Source: Stomorhina lunata (taxonomy: Eukaryota > Arthropoda > Insecta > Diptera > Rhiniidae). Taken from it: a stretch of 64,000 bases of DNA. Under the pieces are notes generated by a model. It saw only the letters and a list, made by a program, of their open reading frames with translations. It had not been told where the DNA came from and did no database searches. A program made the position numbers and the translations under genes. This document shows positions 12,258 to 24,100 of the stretch, piece after piece (position 1 is the stretch's first letter; every line of letters begins with the position of its first letter). The DNA is taken from contig OW121742.1 in the NCBI GenBank assembly GCA_933228675.1, positions 36,960,779 through 37,024,778 on the forward strand, in the 5' to 3' direction.

Positions 12258-12716
12258 CATTAAAACAATCGCCAAAATATCTGTAAATGATCTTCTTGTA
12301 AATTTGATATTTCTCGGAATAGACATCAAATGTGTGATGTTAAAGCTTGGAGGATTCCTCTGCGGTGGTATGTTTAAACGATTTGCATAGAGATCTAAAG
12401 TTTAAACAGGACAATGTAACTTCTACGAAGGAGTTGGCTTTTTAAATCAATGAACATCTTCTGGTCTCCAGATGTTCATGGAATTTATACTATTTAAGCG
12501 TCTCTCTAAATTATTGCGAAAATGTATTGAATGATGCCAATGGAAAAGACTCATGGTGTTAGGGATCTTTGCTCAATACCTAATCCTTCTTAATAATCTG
12601 TAATGTTAGGAAGAATTAATGATCATGGTGCCCGGAATCTGCTTCACTTTTATATTGGTAATACATTCCCGGTCTTTCATATCAAATGCTTATATCAAAA
12701 TTTATCTAAAAATACT

Positions 12717-15137
12717 TTACTTTCTTGAAAGTTTGCCACTATTTGCCATCGTTGAGGTACTCTGCGACTTTGAAATATTCGAAGCTGAAGTTTTTAAGCT
12801 GGAAGATTTTCCGAGACTGTTACGACGAGGCGTTGTTGTATTTGTAGAGCTGGAAGAGTTTCGCAAACTTTTTACAGCATTGACATTCCGCATTGAAGCA
12901 GTAGGAGTGTCTGATAAACTGGATCCGGGATCTAGACTAGTTCTACGAGAAGCGGAGCTAAGAAGCTTTACCGAAGAATGCGATGACTGTAAAGAATCTG
13001 TCGTGGAACTTCTACGTTGACCTGAAGAATTTATGTTAGCGATTAAGCTGGGAGCTTTTCTAATGCTACTTCTTGACGAAGTTGGTTCAAGGCTTTTTCT
13101 ACGTAAAGCAAGGTTGGAAGTGCCTGAAGAAAGTCGAGATGATTGCTGACCATTTCTACCAGAGCTGTTTGGATGATCTGAACTATTTTTACTTGAAGTT
13201 TTTGGCGTTTTATTAGATTGGGTTTTATTGATTGTGGTAGCTTTAATAGGACTAGGATAAGAAGAACTTCCTAAGGTAGAAGGTTCTAAACTTTTTCTAT
13301 GAGCAATTGAATTCGCGGAGTTTGCTGAAGTATCAGGCAACTGCACACTTCCTCTTCGAGATAAAGAAGATTTAACTGTAGAGAAAGAATTCCCTAAAGC
13401 AGCTGGTTCCAAACTTTGTATACGAGCATTATAATTCGAGGAGTTAGCAGAAATACCAGACGTTTGTACACTACCTCTTCGAGATAAAGAAGATTTAACT
13501 TTACATGAAAAATCCACTGAAGCAGAACATTCCAAACTTTGTCTACGAGCATTATAATTCGAGGAGCTAGCAGAAATACCAGACGTTTTTACACTACCTC
13601 TTCGAGATATGGATGATTTCCCAGAACTGTTCTCAGCTTGTGCAAATTTATTATTTGCTTTGGCATTAGTAGTTCTGCAGAGTTTGATATTGGTAGCAGG
13701 GGAAGAATTACCAAATGAAGAGGGTTCTAGGCTTTTTCTTCGTACTACAGGATTTGAAGAGCTAGAGATATTCTGGGATGTTTGCATGCTACTACCTCTA
13801 CGTGATAAAGAGCTGGATATTTCTGATTTTTCTGTTGTCTTGTTTGGTTTGGTCTTATAGAGTTTAGCATTGGTAGTAGAACTAGAATTACTTAAAGAAG
13901 ATGCTTCAAGGCTTTTTCTACGTGTGACAGGATTTAAGGATTTGGAAGTGTGTTTAGATGTTGCTATACTTCCTCTACGTGGTAGATCAACTGATGAGGC
14001 TTTGGAAATATTATTAGGATTCAAAGATGATTTTACATTTGAGTTTAATGAAGCTTCCATTTGACTTTTTCCATGTTTTTCTAGATTTGAAGAATTAGTT
14101 GCAGAACGACAGGATAAATTTTTGGAGGCATTTGATTCCGATTTCCCAGATCTTCCTGTAGATGTCGAAAAATCCTGCTTAATTGGGCTTTTAACTGAAA
14201 TCTTGGCATTACTTTTATTAGACTCCGAAGGCTTTGGGGATGTAACAGAAGAACGACTGGATATTAGGCTCGTTTTTCGCTGATTGGCCTTTGTTGATGT
14301 ATGTATCGCTGGTAAACTGGATCTCCTTTGATTGTTAGACAATTCCTTTCCATTTCCTGGACTGGTCAATGAATCTTTTTTATTGAATGCTTTAGAATTA
14401 ATTGAATCTTTTGAAAGCTGTAAGCTAGTTCGTCGTTTTTGCAAACTCACCGAGGAGTTTAACGAACTTATGCTTGCTCTGGGTTGAATTGCATTTGAGG
14501 AACTTATACTGCTTTTTGAAAGATTTGAATAAGATCGTAAACTAGCTCGTGATAGTCTTTGTTGACTTCCGCTTTTGTTTTGAGAAATGCCATCCCTTTC
14601 AATCTCCTCTTTTGCCATACTCGATTTTCGTTTAACTTTACCAACTTCCTTGTACATTTCTTGGGCGGTTTCTTTTGTTAGAGAAGCTCGACGACTTGAT
14701 GTGGATGTTTTGGGTTGAGATTTTGTTTTATTACTCGAAATTTCCTTTGGCTTTGCAGTCTTCGATTGTGATCTGAATGGTGAAAGAGCTCTTAGACCTC
14801 TTTGAAGGCGATTTACCATGTTTTTGGAGAAGCATTCTCTTTGGCCAGCTTTATTTGCATTAGAAGCTATTGTTTCCTTTTGATCCTTATCAATAGTTGG
14901 TATAGCAAATTTATTGATTTCATTTTCGGTTTCTTCTCCTGTATCATCATTTAATGACTGAGTTTGTATGCTATTGGTATTGTTAAAACCTGGCTGAGAC
15001 TTTTCTGTATTGCGTCGATATTGGTTGCTTGGAGCTTGTTCTGTCGTTCCGAGTCCCAATGGTGATAAAGCTCTTAATTTCTTTTGTAACTTATTTACCA
15101 GGCGTTGGGACAAGTTTGGGGGTTTATCATTTTGTGG
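12717..15137 (-). CDS. Formin A Ser/Arg-rich terminal exon
   Basis: This 2421-nt exon enters in phase 0 (PQNDKPPNLSQRLVNKLQKK) after an AATTTAG acceptor and ends with TAA at 12717. Two copies of a basic helix motif, RLVNKLQKKLRALSP and MVNRLQRGLRALSP, are followed by ~700 residues dominated by Ser, Lys, Arg and Asn. A ~40-residue unit (SLSRRGSVQTSG, then SSNYNARRQSLEP) recurs. I count 15 R-R-x-S sites. The helix motif and Ser-rich style match the end of formin B (SSRLADRLQISRLRS), which supports this exon belonging to the gene rather than being a separate one. A different gene with an internal start remains possible but is less likely. Confidence 0.82.
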   Translation of the reverse strand, partial: PQNDKPPNLSQRLVNKLQKKLRALSPLGLGTTEQAPSNQYRRNTEKSQPGFNNTNSIQTQSLNDDTGEETENEINKFAIPTIDKDQKETIASNANKAGQRECFSKNMVNRLQRGLRALSPFRSQSKTAKPKEISSNKTKSQPKTSTSSRRASLTKETAQEMYKEVGKVKRKSSMAKEEIERDGISQNKSGSQQRLSRASLRSYSNLSKSSISSSNAIQPRASISSLNSSVSLQKRRTSLQLSKDSINSKAFNKKDSLTSPGNGKELSNNQRRSSLPAIHTSTKANQRKTSLISSRSSVTSPKPSESNKSNAKISVKSPIKQDFSTSTGRSGKSESNASKNLSCRSATNSSNLEKHGKSQMEASLNSNVKSSLNPNNISKASSVDLPRRGSIATSKHTSKSLNPVTRRKSLEASSLSNSSSTTNAKLYKTKPNKTTEKSEISSSLSRRGSSMQTSQNISSSSNPVVRRKSLEPSSFGNSSPATNIKLCRTTNAKANNKFAQAENSSGKSSISRRGSVKTSGISASSSNYNARRQSLECSASVDFSCKVKSSLSRRGSVQTSGISANSSNYNARIQSLEPAALGNSFSTVKSSLSRRGSVQLPDTSANSANSIAHRKSLEPSTLGSSSYPSPIKATTINKTQSNKTPKTSSKNSSDHPNSSGRNGQQSSRLSSGTSNLALRRKSLEPTSSRSSIRKAPSLIANINSSGQRRSSTTDSLQSSHSSVKLLSSASRRTSLDPGSSLSDTPTASMRNVNAVKSLRNSSSSTNTTTPRRNSLGKSSSLKTSASNISKSQSTSTMANSGKLSRK

Positions 15138-18100
15138 CTAAATTGGATTTGAAAATATAAATTAGATTGAGTTTTGAAGTCATCTACTGCATCGTTTCAT
15201 TCTTAACGTTTGTCAAATTTAAAAACCGTTCTTGAACTTTTGATGGTTAATAAGGGGCTTGGCTAATACAAATAAAAATTATCTTTTAATGGTCAGGAAT
15301 CTTTAGATCTGATAAACTATTGAATATAACATGAACGTAAAGTAGCTTTTCTGTAATTGTACGTTTTGTAAAGTTTAATTATAGAGAAAGCTGCGCCATC
15401 TGCTGTTCTGTAGTCATAGTATGAAAAGCTTTATGTATATAGCAGACCTTTTGCAGTTATTTAACATCGGGGAAGCTTTTAATTTATACTTTTATTTCCC
15501 ACCGATGGAGGGCGCTACTACAAAGCTCTTAATTATTAGTTTTAGTTGTCGGGTATTCAATCTACGATCATTGAACAAAGCAGAGCTTTGTTAAATAAGC
15601 ATCCCTTTGTTAAATAAGCATTACTTTGTTAAAAAAGATATCAAAATCTGTTGCAATTTCCCTCTGAAACTTAACTTAAAGGCTGGTCTGAACAGCTGAC
15701 GTGAGTAACTGAGACAAATATGTAACACGTCGATAAGATTTAACTCTTGAGGAAGCTATGACCTAGTTTGTAAGCATTTATCATTCTTTCCCGGATATAT
15801 TCTCCTTCTTTAAAACTTTAAAATGACTGACGCGATATTTTCAAAACATTTGTTGACTCAGATACACTACGAAAACTTAAAGTCTAGCCGATAGAAACTC
15901 CGTAGAAACAAACCAACAATAAGAAAAATTTAGGCAACTTTGATAAAATGTTGACTTTGGCGAGTTGTAGGTGGCGATCTAGATTATACGAACTTTGTAT
16001 CTCCAGTTTCATCAAAGATTTTCCTTAGGGAAACTCTGCTGAACCCCAACCGGTTAGGCAAATCGTCTCCATAAGGTCATCATGGTATAGCTTGACATAG
16101 CAATAAGGAATAAATAGGGTTAATACTTCATGGAAATCTGTCAGCCATTTATTTACTAGTTAGAATTATTATCCCTTTTACAAATGTTAAATATACGCTA
16201 TTTTGTTCTTTGTCTGCGAATTCAGAGAATATTTCATTATACCTCTTTTATAAATACCCTAATCGCAAATCTCTTATTAAGCGATTTTTCATCAATAAAA
16301 TCGTTTGTCATAGCCAGTAACAAATAATAATCAATTGGTGCTAAGTCCAGACTATACTGTGGATGCATAAGAACTTCCCTAACTAACTCCCAAAACTTAT
16401 TTCGAATAACTATAGAAGTCTTTAGGATGGCGTTATCTTGACGAAAGACAACTCCTCTTCCATTGACAGTAGATGATTTTTTGCAAATCTTACAGAGCAA
16501 ACCCTTTCTGGCAGTCAATTCTGGCTTAAACGCGTATTTCGTCGTTTAATTCCCATTGCGATTCTAAGGTTAGACGACGAAATCTGCGTTCAAGCCACAA
16601 AGGGTTTGCTCTGTAAGATTTGCAAAGAATCATCTACTGTTTCTACTGATTTTTTGCAAATCTTACAGAGCAAAACCTTTCTGGCACTCAATTCTGGCTT
16701 GAACGCGGAATTCGTCGTCTAATTCTCATTGCGATTCTAATTTTGACAAGGTTGTCCTTAGGGGTGTAGCTCATAGTTGATGATTCCCTGCCGATCCGAA
16801 CAAACGCAGAGCAAAGCCTTACTGACAGTGAGGAAATATTAAAAGGATGTCTAACAATTTCTCGTTTTCGCGATCTAGATTAGCCTTTACAGTTGAGGGT
16901 TCTTCTAGTTCTAAACGAACACAGCTTAGTTCTTAGTTGAAGCAAACACTCTATAACATAAAGATATTGCACTCCATACATTTGTTTCCTGTCAAATGTG
17001 GATAAAGAACAATGAAAAACACATAAACAAACATACATTTTAAGACCACGTATGTGTACCTTAGCTTTCATTGGATAATCGTCTCCATAAGTTGTTTCTG
17101 AAATGGAGTAAAAGCGGTATACTCTCTTTTTTATGGGACTTATCGAGAAGACTATATGTCAAATCAATGTATGGAAGTGCAAAATCTTCATATTGTAGTC
17201 CTTGGATAAAGTATTGCTCGATTTTAAAAGTTGCGAACATTTCAAGGAGCTTAAGATCTCTGGAAGCATTAACGAATTATTTGAAATCTAACATAATTTA
17301 AATAATACCCCAATGCCCAACTAAGCTGGTGTAGGGTATAATAAAATGTGTACAGTACAAAAAAAATGACAAACGTGCTAATGAAACGAGTATAAAAACA
17401 TAAATTTTTATTAGTGAATCCACAAAAAATAGCAGAATTTAGTTAATTTCAAATTACGATACAAATTTATCCAATTTTCAAATATTTTTTTGTTTCTTTC
17501 TTTTCGAAAAACCCTTTTTCCACATACGTACCATAAAAGAGCGGAGGTTAGTTGGAACTTCTATGTTGCAACATTTTTCTTTAAACTCAACTGTTTCTGG
17601 AGAGGGTAGAATTAAGGGACTAAATTCATCACAATCAGCTGTTAACTTGCTGGGCTCTGAAATTTCCAATTGATGCTTTTCAACATCTTCATTCTTAGAA
17701 TTGTAATTTTTGCTCTCTTCCATTTCCTTAAAATCGGAAACTTTGGATTTCTTTAAATCGTTAAGCTGGTCTTTTTGATCTTCTTTAAGGCCCAAATCTG
17801 CTTTATTACATTTACTAGTTTGAACTTTGAAACCGGAATCACTGGATTTATTTAAATCACTTTGCTGAACTTTCTCCTGATTTTCTTTGGAAGCTTGAGT
17901 TGTTTCATAAGATTCAATACTTATCCTGGATTCAGAATTGGTATTTTCTCTACAATTTTCACCTGTTCCATTGATTTCATTATTTTCGCTATATACTGGA
18001 TCAGATTGGCAAAACCCTGATTCAGAATTGCTATGAAAATCAATAGGTTCTGTTGTAGTTGGACTAAAAGCCAAAGAACTTCTCGGTGGCAAAGCTCGTA

Positions 18101-21100
18101 TAGGACTAAAACAGAATTTTGTAGCCTCCAAAGTAGGTGTACGCAGACTTTTTTTGGCTTCCCTAAGATCAGCATCATTGAGGCAGCTATAACGACGCCC
18201 AAGACGTCTAACATTCGCTAATGTTTTTAAGCACTCTCCACAATTTTCTTTACTTTGGTCTCCAACATTAATCGATCCTGTTCGAGTTGGACTAAATGCC
18301 AACGAACTTCTAGGTGCCAAAATACGGGGACTGAAACCAAATTTTGTGGGCTCTAAACTTGGTGTACGCAGATTCTTGATGGCCTCCTTGAGACCTTCAT
18401 CGTTGATGCAACTATAACGTCGTCCCAGACGTCTAACATTTTCTATGGTTTTCTCACTTCCTCTTCGCGATTCATGGCCAACTTTAATTTTCAAATTCAA
18501 GGGATTCTTTAAACTTTCTCTTAGATTTTCCTTAGAGTCTTGAGAAGTTTCCGAATTTAATGGTTTTGCCTCTGATAAATCGTTGGGTATAGTTTTTGGG
18601 CTTTTGAATTCTAGTGGCTTTTCTGTGTTCAGACTTTCAGCGGAATTTTGTGGAATTGTCAATACTGTTGGATCTTTCTTTAAGGGTTTATTCCTTATTA
18701 CATCTGCTGTAGTATCCATAGAAGTTTTGGAACATGGGGGATCTTCTTCATTTTTGGATGAAATCCCCGATAAATGACTTTCATCTTTAAGTTGAGATTC
18801 TAAAAAGAAATAAAAAATAAATTGCAAAGCCTGTAGCTTAGTATATAAATTTATATACTGACCTTGATGAAGTCCCATTTCTTCCATTAAAGCTTCTTCC
18901 ACCATATTCCCAACTTTCGTTTCACTAAATGTTTGGGATTCGGATATGGCTTCATTGCATAAAAACTGGACTTCATTCTTAGCTTCCAGAACTTGTTGAT
19001 AACATCGTTCTCTTTCATTTTGATTGTTGAAATTTAGCAAATCTGGCATAGCTTTACGACATTTTCGATTAATATCTGAAGATAAAAAATGTTATTGTTT
19101 TTAGAGAAATTTGGACCGAACGAGGACTCGAAATCTGAGAGATTTTAAAGGTTTTTGGTATAATTGGTACTGCAAGGCTAATGAACAAATTGTCTTTGAA
19201 GAGTGCAATTCGTTTCACTGTCGAATTGACTACAAATGGATGTGATGTTAAGGTTAGACGAGTGTTGCGCAAGAATGTTTGGTATTCGGGAACGAGATCC
19301 CTGATTTCGTTAGAATATATTCCAAAGTAGTATCGATAGAGTGAACAGCCGTGGTATAGCAGGTTAGTCATAAGATTTGTATTCTATTTTCTGGCGGCTT
19401 TAGGTTTTGTAGATTTTAAGGAGATCATCTACAGTGAAGAATCTCATACTCCGTTTTCAAAAACCTAGGCACTTGAAAACTTCTTCCGACACTGAGTTTA
19501 GTTCAAAGATCTTTGCATTGAGTTCTCATGATCTGAACATCAAAAGCGCCTGATTCTAGAATATTTAAACCCTGAATTAATATTGAACATATTTATTGAG
19601 ATTCCATCTTCCAAAACCATTATACTGCGATTACTGAGGAAGCTTAAAGAATTTATTCTCGACGCCAAAAGCTAGTTGTGACAAAAGTGTACCATGGTAC
19701 ACTCTAAATATCTAAAGCCATAACATTGCTTTCGCCAAAACCGTGGAGCGAACGGCTCTACTTTTCCGATTGAAATGCTAGTAAGTTATTAGCCTCACCC
19801 TTTTGGAAAACGGTAATACATTAGCAACATCCCCACACATAGGCAAGTTCCCGGGTTTGATTAGCTAGCGTCGAAGAACACTGCTTTTGGGATGCCTTCC
19901 AGCCTTGATAACTGGTTTATGTTAAGATTCATTACGATCCCCTTAACTGCACGATGTCAAAAAATTAGAAGTTTCTCGGATTTGGAAGTTAGATGGAGAG
20001 CAAGATATCTGAGCTGAAGTGTCCAATTGACTGTGTTAGTTTTGAATAAGAGGACAAGGAATGACAAGCTGAATCTAAAAAGTTTGCAGAAGATTGGGAA
20101 AAACTTGGTCGCTTTAAAAGTGGCGAAGAAATTTAAAGAAAAATGCGTTCGAAGTTTCTCGGATTTGGAAGTTAGATGGAGAACAAGATATTTGAGCTCA
20201 AGTGTCCAATTGGCTGTGTTAGTTTTTAATAAGAGGACAAGGAATGACAAACTGAATCCAAAAAGTTTGCAGAAGATTGGGAATTACTTGGTCGCTTTAA
20301 AAGTGGCGACTTTGATTTGGAAGTCGAGAAATTTGTCCGAATTGTTGGGATTGGATGTGTAGATAGTTAACTCTATCTAAACATTAATCGAATGACCTTA
20401 ATGTCATTCCGAAGTTACTTGAATTTGGAAGCTAGACCATTCTCGATCTGAATTATTTGTGGCGATCGTGATTTGGTGGTGACGATTTCGAACTCAAGAA
20501 CAAGGAACAACAAACTAAACTCGAAAAGTGTATAAAAGAATTAGAATTATTAGAAGTGGAAAAGTCTTCTTTGTTATATAAATATGAAGAAAAATGCGTT
20601 CGAAGTTTCTCGGATTTGAAAGTTAGATGGAGAATAAGATATTTGAGCTCAAGTGTCCAATTGGCTGTGTTAGTTTTCAATAAAAGAACAAGGAATGACA
20701 AGCTGAATCCAAAAAGTTTGCAGAAGATTGGGAATTACTTGGTCGCTTTAAAAGATGCGACTTTGATTTGGAAGTCGAGAAAGTTGCCCGAATTATTGGG
20801 ATTGGATGAGTAGATAGTTAACTCCATCTAAACATTAATCGAATGACCTTAAGGTGATGAACAGTGCGACCGAAGTTACTTATATTTGGAAGCTAAACTA
20901 CTCTCTATCTGAATTATTTGTGGCGATCGTGATTTGGTGGTGACGATTTTGTAATCGAGAACAAGGAACGACAAACTAAGCTCGAAAAGTGTGTAAAAGA
21001 ATTAGAATTATGGATCTATGCGAATGAATACCATATTTTTCAGCAGTTGTCAGAAAAATTGTTCTGATATACTACCTATGTAAACAGTGAAACTAATTTT

Positions 21101-24100
21101 GGATTTGGAAGTCAAGAAGCCATAAGCCAACCCCAAGATTAAACAAAAATTGTCGGATCATTAGAGGTACACGATAGTTAACTCTATCTGAACAATATTC
21201 GACTATACATTGCTTTGTGGTTGGCAATAAAATGAGAACATTGTTACAACATTCCGAAATCTAACGATCACATGTTAAGCTACCGGATTTAATGGCCGAG
21301 TTATGAAAAAATATACGATTCCATGATTCTACAGTTTGGCAATGCGAACAAAGAGTCGAGCTTCTCCATTTGAGATAAAAAGTAGATTCTTTAAGCAAAA
21401 TTTAAAAACAAGAGTCATGGATCAGCAAGAACTTGGAAGAACTATCAATGTCCAAAAACACATACATTACAAGATTTACATTTTTCTTCACATATTTGAG
21501 CATTCTTTATATAATCGAGCAAAAAATTCTAATCTGGCAGCACTGACTTTGAAAAGACCACAGACTTTGCAAAGATAATTTTACGTAAGTGTGAGCGGAC
21601 AAACATAGTTGCTTCTCGCTCATACAAAGTGTGTCGGTGTGAAAGCTCAAAAGCACTTTTGTAAAATTTCGCACATTTTGCTGTAGAGCTAGACGGCTCT
21701 GATATAAAGGATTGACAAATTTAATGTGTTAAATCACAAGAACGAGGCGGCCAGTTGAAAGCGTCAAATCAAGAAATTACGCGACAGTTCTTTAGAGAAA
21801 TTAAACGAAAATTACGACAAAGATGTTTTGTTTAAAGCTTGATAGTTTTCTTCAATCTCTCAGATTTCGATAAGTATCGAATGTTGCAAATTTCTGAAGG
21901 CTATATATATTTGTAATTCATTTTTTAGTTACCTTTCTTATCCAAAGATATCGAGGATGTTTCCAAAAATGTCATTAAATCATCTTCATTCTTTTTTGAA
22001 ATATTCGATTGATTGGATTCATTCCGAATTAATTTTCTATTAATATCATCATTAGCAAAACGCAAACGTTTTGCCGGCAAAGTCTGAGAAGATCTGAGAT
22101 TAGATAAACATCCTTTGTTCCCTAAAAATAAACTCCTTTTAAGAAATGAACTTTGACCTTTAAAATAGAAGTACATACCATCGCCCGATTTTTTCATTAG
22201 CTGTTGTTCTTCCTTCTGTTTTTGCCTTAAGCTAGCTTTCATTTCCAATTCTTTTCGTTTGTCATTATCCTTAAGAGCTTTTTTGAAATCCACAATAAAT
22301 TTATGGAATATTTCAAAGCATTCGTCCACCTTAAAGGTGGCCAAATCTTGGCAGAAATATTCGGCCATTGTAACACGTAACGAACGCAATTCTTCCATTT
22401 GTTTTACTAAAAACTCTCGTTTCTCCTCAGCTTTCTGCAAAAACTCCAGCATTTGTTCCTTGATATCCTGTTCGACAATGGGTAATTGTATATCTTTTTG
22501 GATCAGAACCAGATTTGTTTCTATTTCCCTAATATCTTTTTCCATTTCATCAATACTGACTCTGAAAGAAAGGCTTTAGGGTTTTTGAAATATAATATTT
22601 TAAAGGGTTTAAATATTTACTTGGACAAACTTTCCAAAAACTTAAACTCATTGCACACCTCTAATAATTGAGGGTAGTTCTTTTCAATTTCCAAAGCTAT
22701 TAAGTGCAGCAAATGCATTCCCGGTTTATTAGCTTTGATAGAGGTTAAACTATTTAGGGCCGATAAATTTATGCCAGCCGCATTACCGCCATAGCCACCG
22801 GAATTTAGAAAATTTCCAATAGTTATTATCAAACGCAGAATCTCTTGCAAGGTTTCACTTTCCATGATATCTAACAAAAGTTTGTAGCATATTCAAAAAG
22901 GATTACAAGTTTAAGGAATAACTTACCATTTCCAGCTTTAATAATGTCATTCAGGCACGGTTCCAAATAGGTAATATGCATAATAAATTCCTCTTTGAAT
23001 ATCATACTGTCAATGCGTAATTTATAGCTGAAGTAAAATACATTAGACATAAAATTGACTATTTATAGGAAATTTTTCGAAAATTGACTATTTAAAGGAA
23101 ATTTTATGAAAATTGACTATTTATAGGAAATTTTTCGAAAATTGACTATAGGAAATTTTTCCAAAATTTAATATTTAAAGGAAATTTTTCAAAAATTGAC
23201 TATTTATAGGAAATTTTTCGAAAATTGACTATTTAAAGGAAATTTTTCGAAAATTGACTATTAATAGGAAATTTTTCGAAAATTGACTATTTATAGGAAA
23301 TTTTTCGAAAATTGACTATTTATAGGAAATTTTTCGAAAATTGACTATTTATAGGAAATTTTTCGAAAATTGGCTATTTATAGGAAATTTTTCGAAAATT
23401 TACTATTTATAGGAAATTTTTCGAAAATTTACTATTTATAGGAAATTTTTCGAAAATTTACTATTTATAGGAAATTTTTCGAAAATTTACTATTTATAGG
23501 AAATTTTTCGAAAATTTACTATTTATAGGAAATTTTTCGAAAATTTACTATTTATAGGAAATTTTTCGAAAATTTACTATTTATAGGAAATTTTTCGAAA
23601 ACTGACTATTAATAGGAAATTTTTCGAAAATTGACTATTTATAGGAAATTTTTCAAAAATTGAATATTTATAGGAAATTTTTCGTAAATTGACTATTTCT
23701 AGGAAATTTTTCGAAAATTGACTATTTATAGGAAATTTTTCGAAAATTGGCTATTTATAGGAAATTTTTCGAAAATTGACTATTTATAGGAAATTTTTCG
23801 AAAATTGACTATTTATAGGAAAATTTTCGAAATATGACTATTTATAGGAAATTTTTCGAAAATTGACTATTTATAGGAAATTTTTCGAAAATTGACTATT
23901 TATAGGAAATTTTTCGAAAATTGGCTATTTATAGGAAATTTTTCGAAAATTTACTATTTATAGGAAATTTTTCGAAAATTTACTATTTATAGGAAATTTT
24001 TCGAAAATTTACTATTTATAGGAAATTTTTCGAAAATTTGCTATTTATAGGAAATTTTTCGAAAATTGACTATTAATAGGAAATTTTTCGAAAATTGACT

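Larger units (their letters stand above)
15138..17477. other. Formin A last intron: transposon debris
   Basis: This ~2.4-kb stretch holds no exon. It contains a mariner transposase fragment, an adjoining inverted-repeat cluster (16470-16745) and a dispersed repeat shared with 56930-57095. The words GCGCCATCTG (15389-15398) and GGAGGGCGCTAC (15507-15518) are of the kind also seen at 53985 and 54195. Confidence 0.6.
19076..21932. other. Formin A intron with direct repeats and a SINE-like fragment
   Basis: This 2857-bp intron lies between exons 21933-22121 and 18863-19075. It carries a tRNA-like A-box fragment (19350-19375), a 16-bp palindrome GTGTACCATGGTACAC (19687-19702) and a ~450-bp direct repeat (next entry). 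The small frames here are repeat shadows. Confidence 0.6.

Noticed and set aside
12619..14064. Several plus-strand frames of 60-130 codons
   Set aside because: Antisense shadows of the Ser/Arg-rich formin A tail; no start context or family motif.
12717..15137. Independent intronless Ser-rich gene
   Set aside because: The open frame extends to a good acceptor in phase 0, the upstream exon has a phase-0 GTACGT donor, and motifs are shared with the formin B tail; a formin A exon is the simpler reading.
20027..20813. Repeated 85-110-codon frames (NKRTRNDKLNPKSLQKIGNY)
   Set aside because: They repeat because the DNA is duplicated (~450-bp repeat). No third-position bias is apparent and the opposite strand is equally open.
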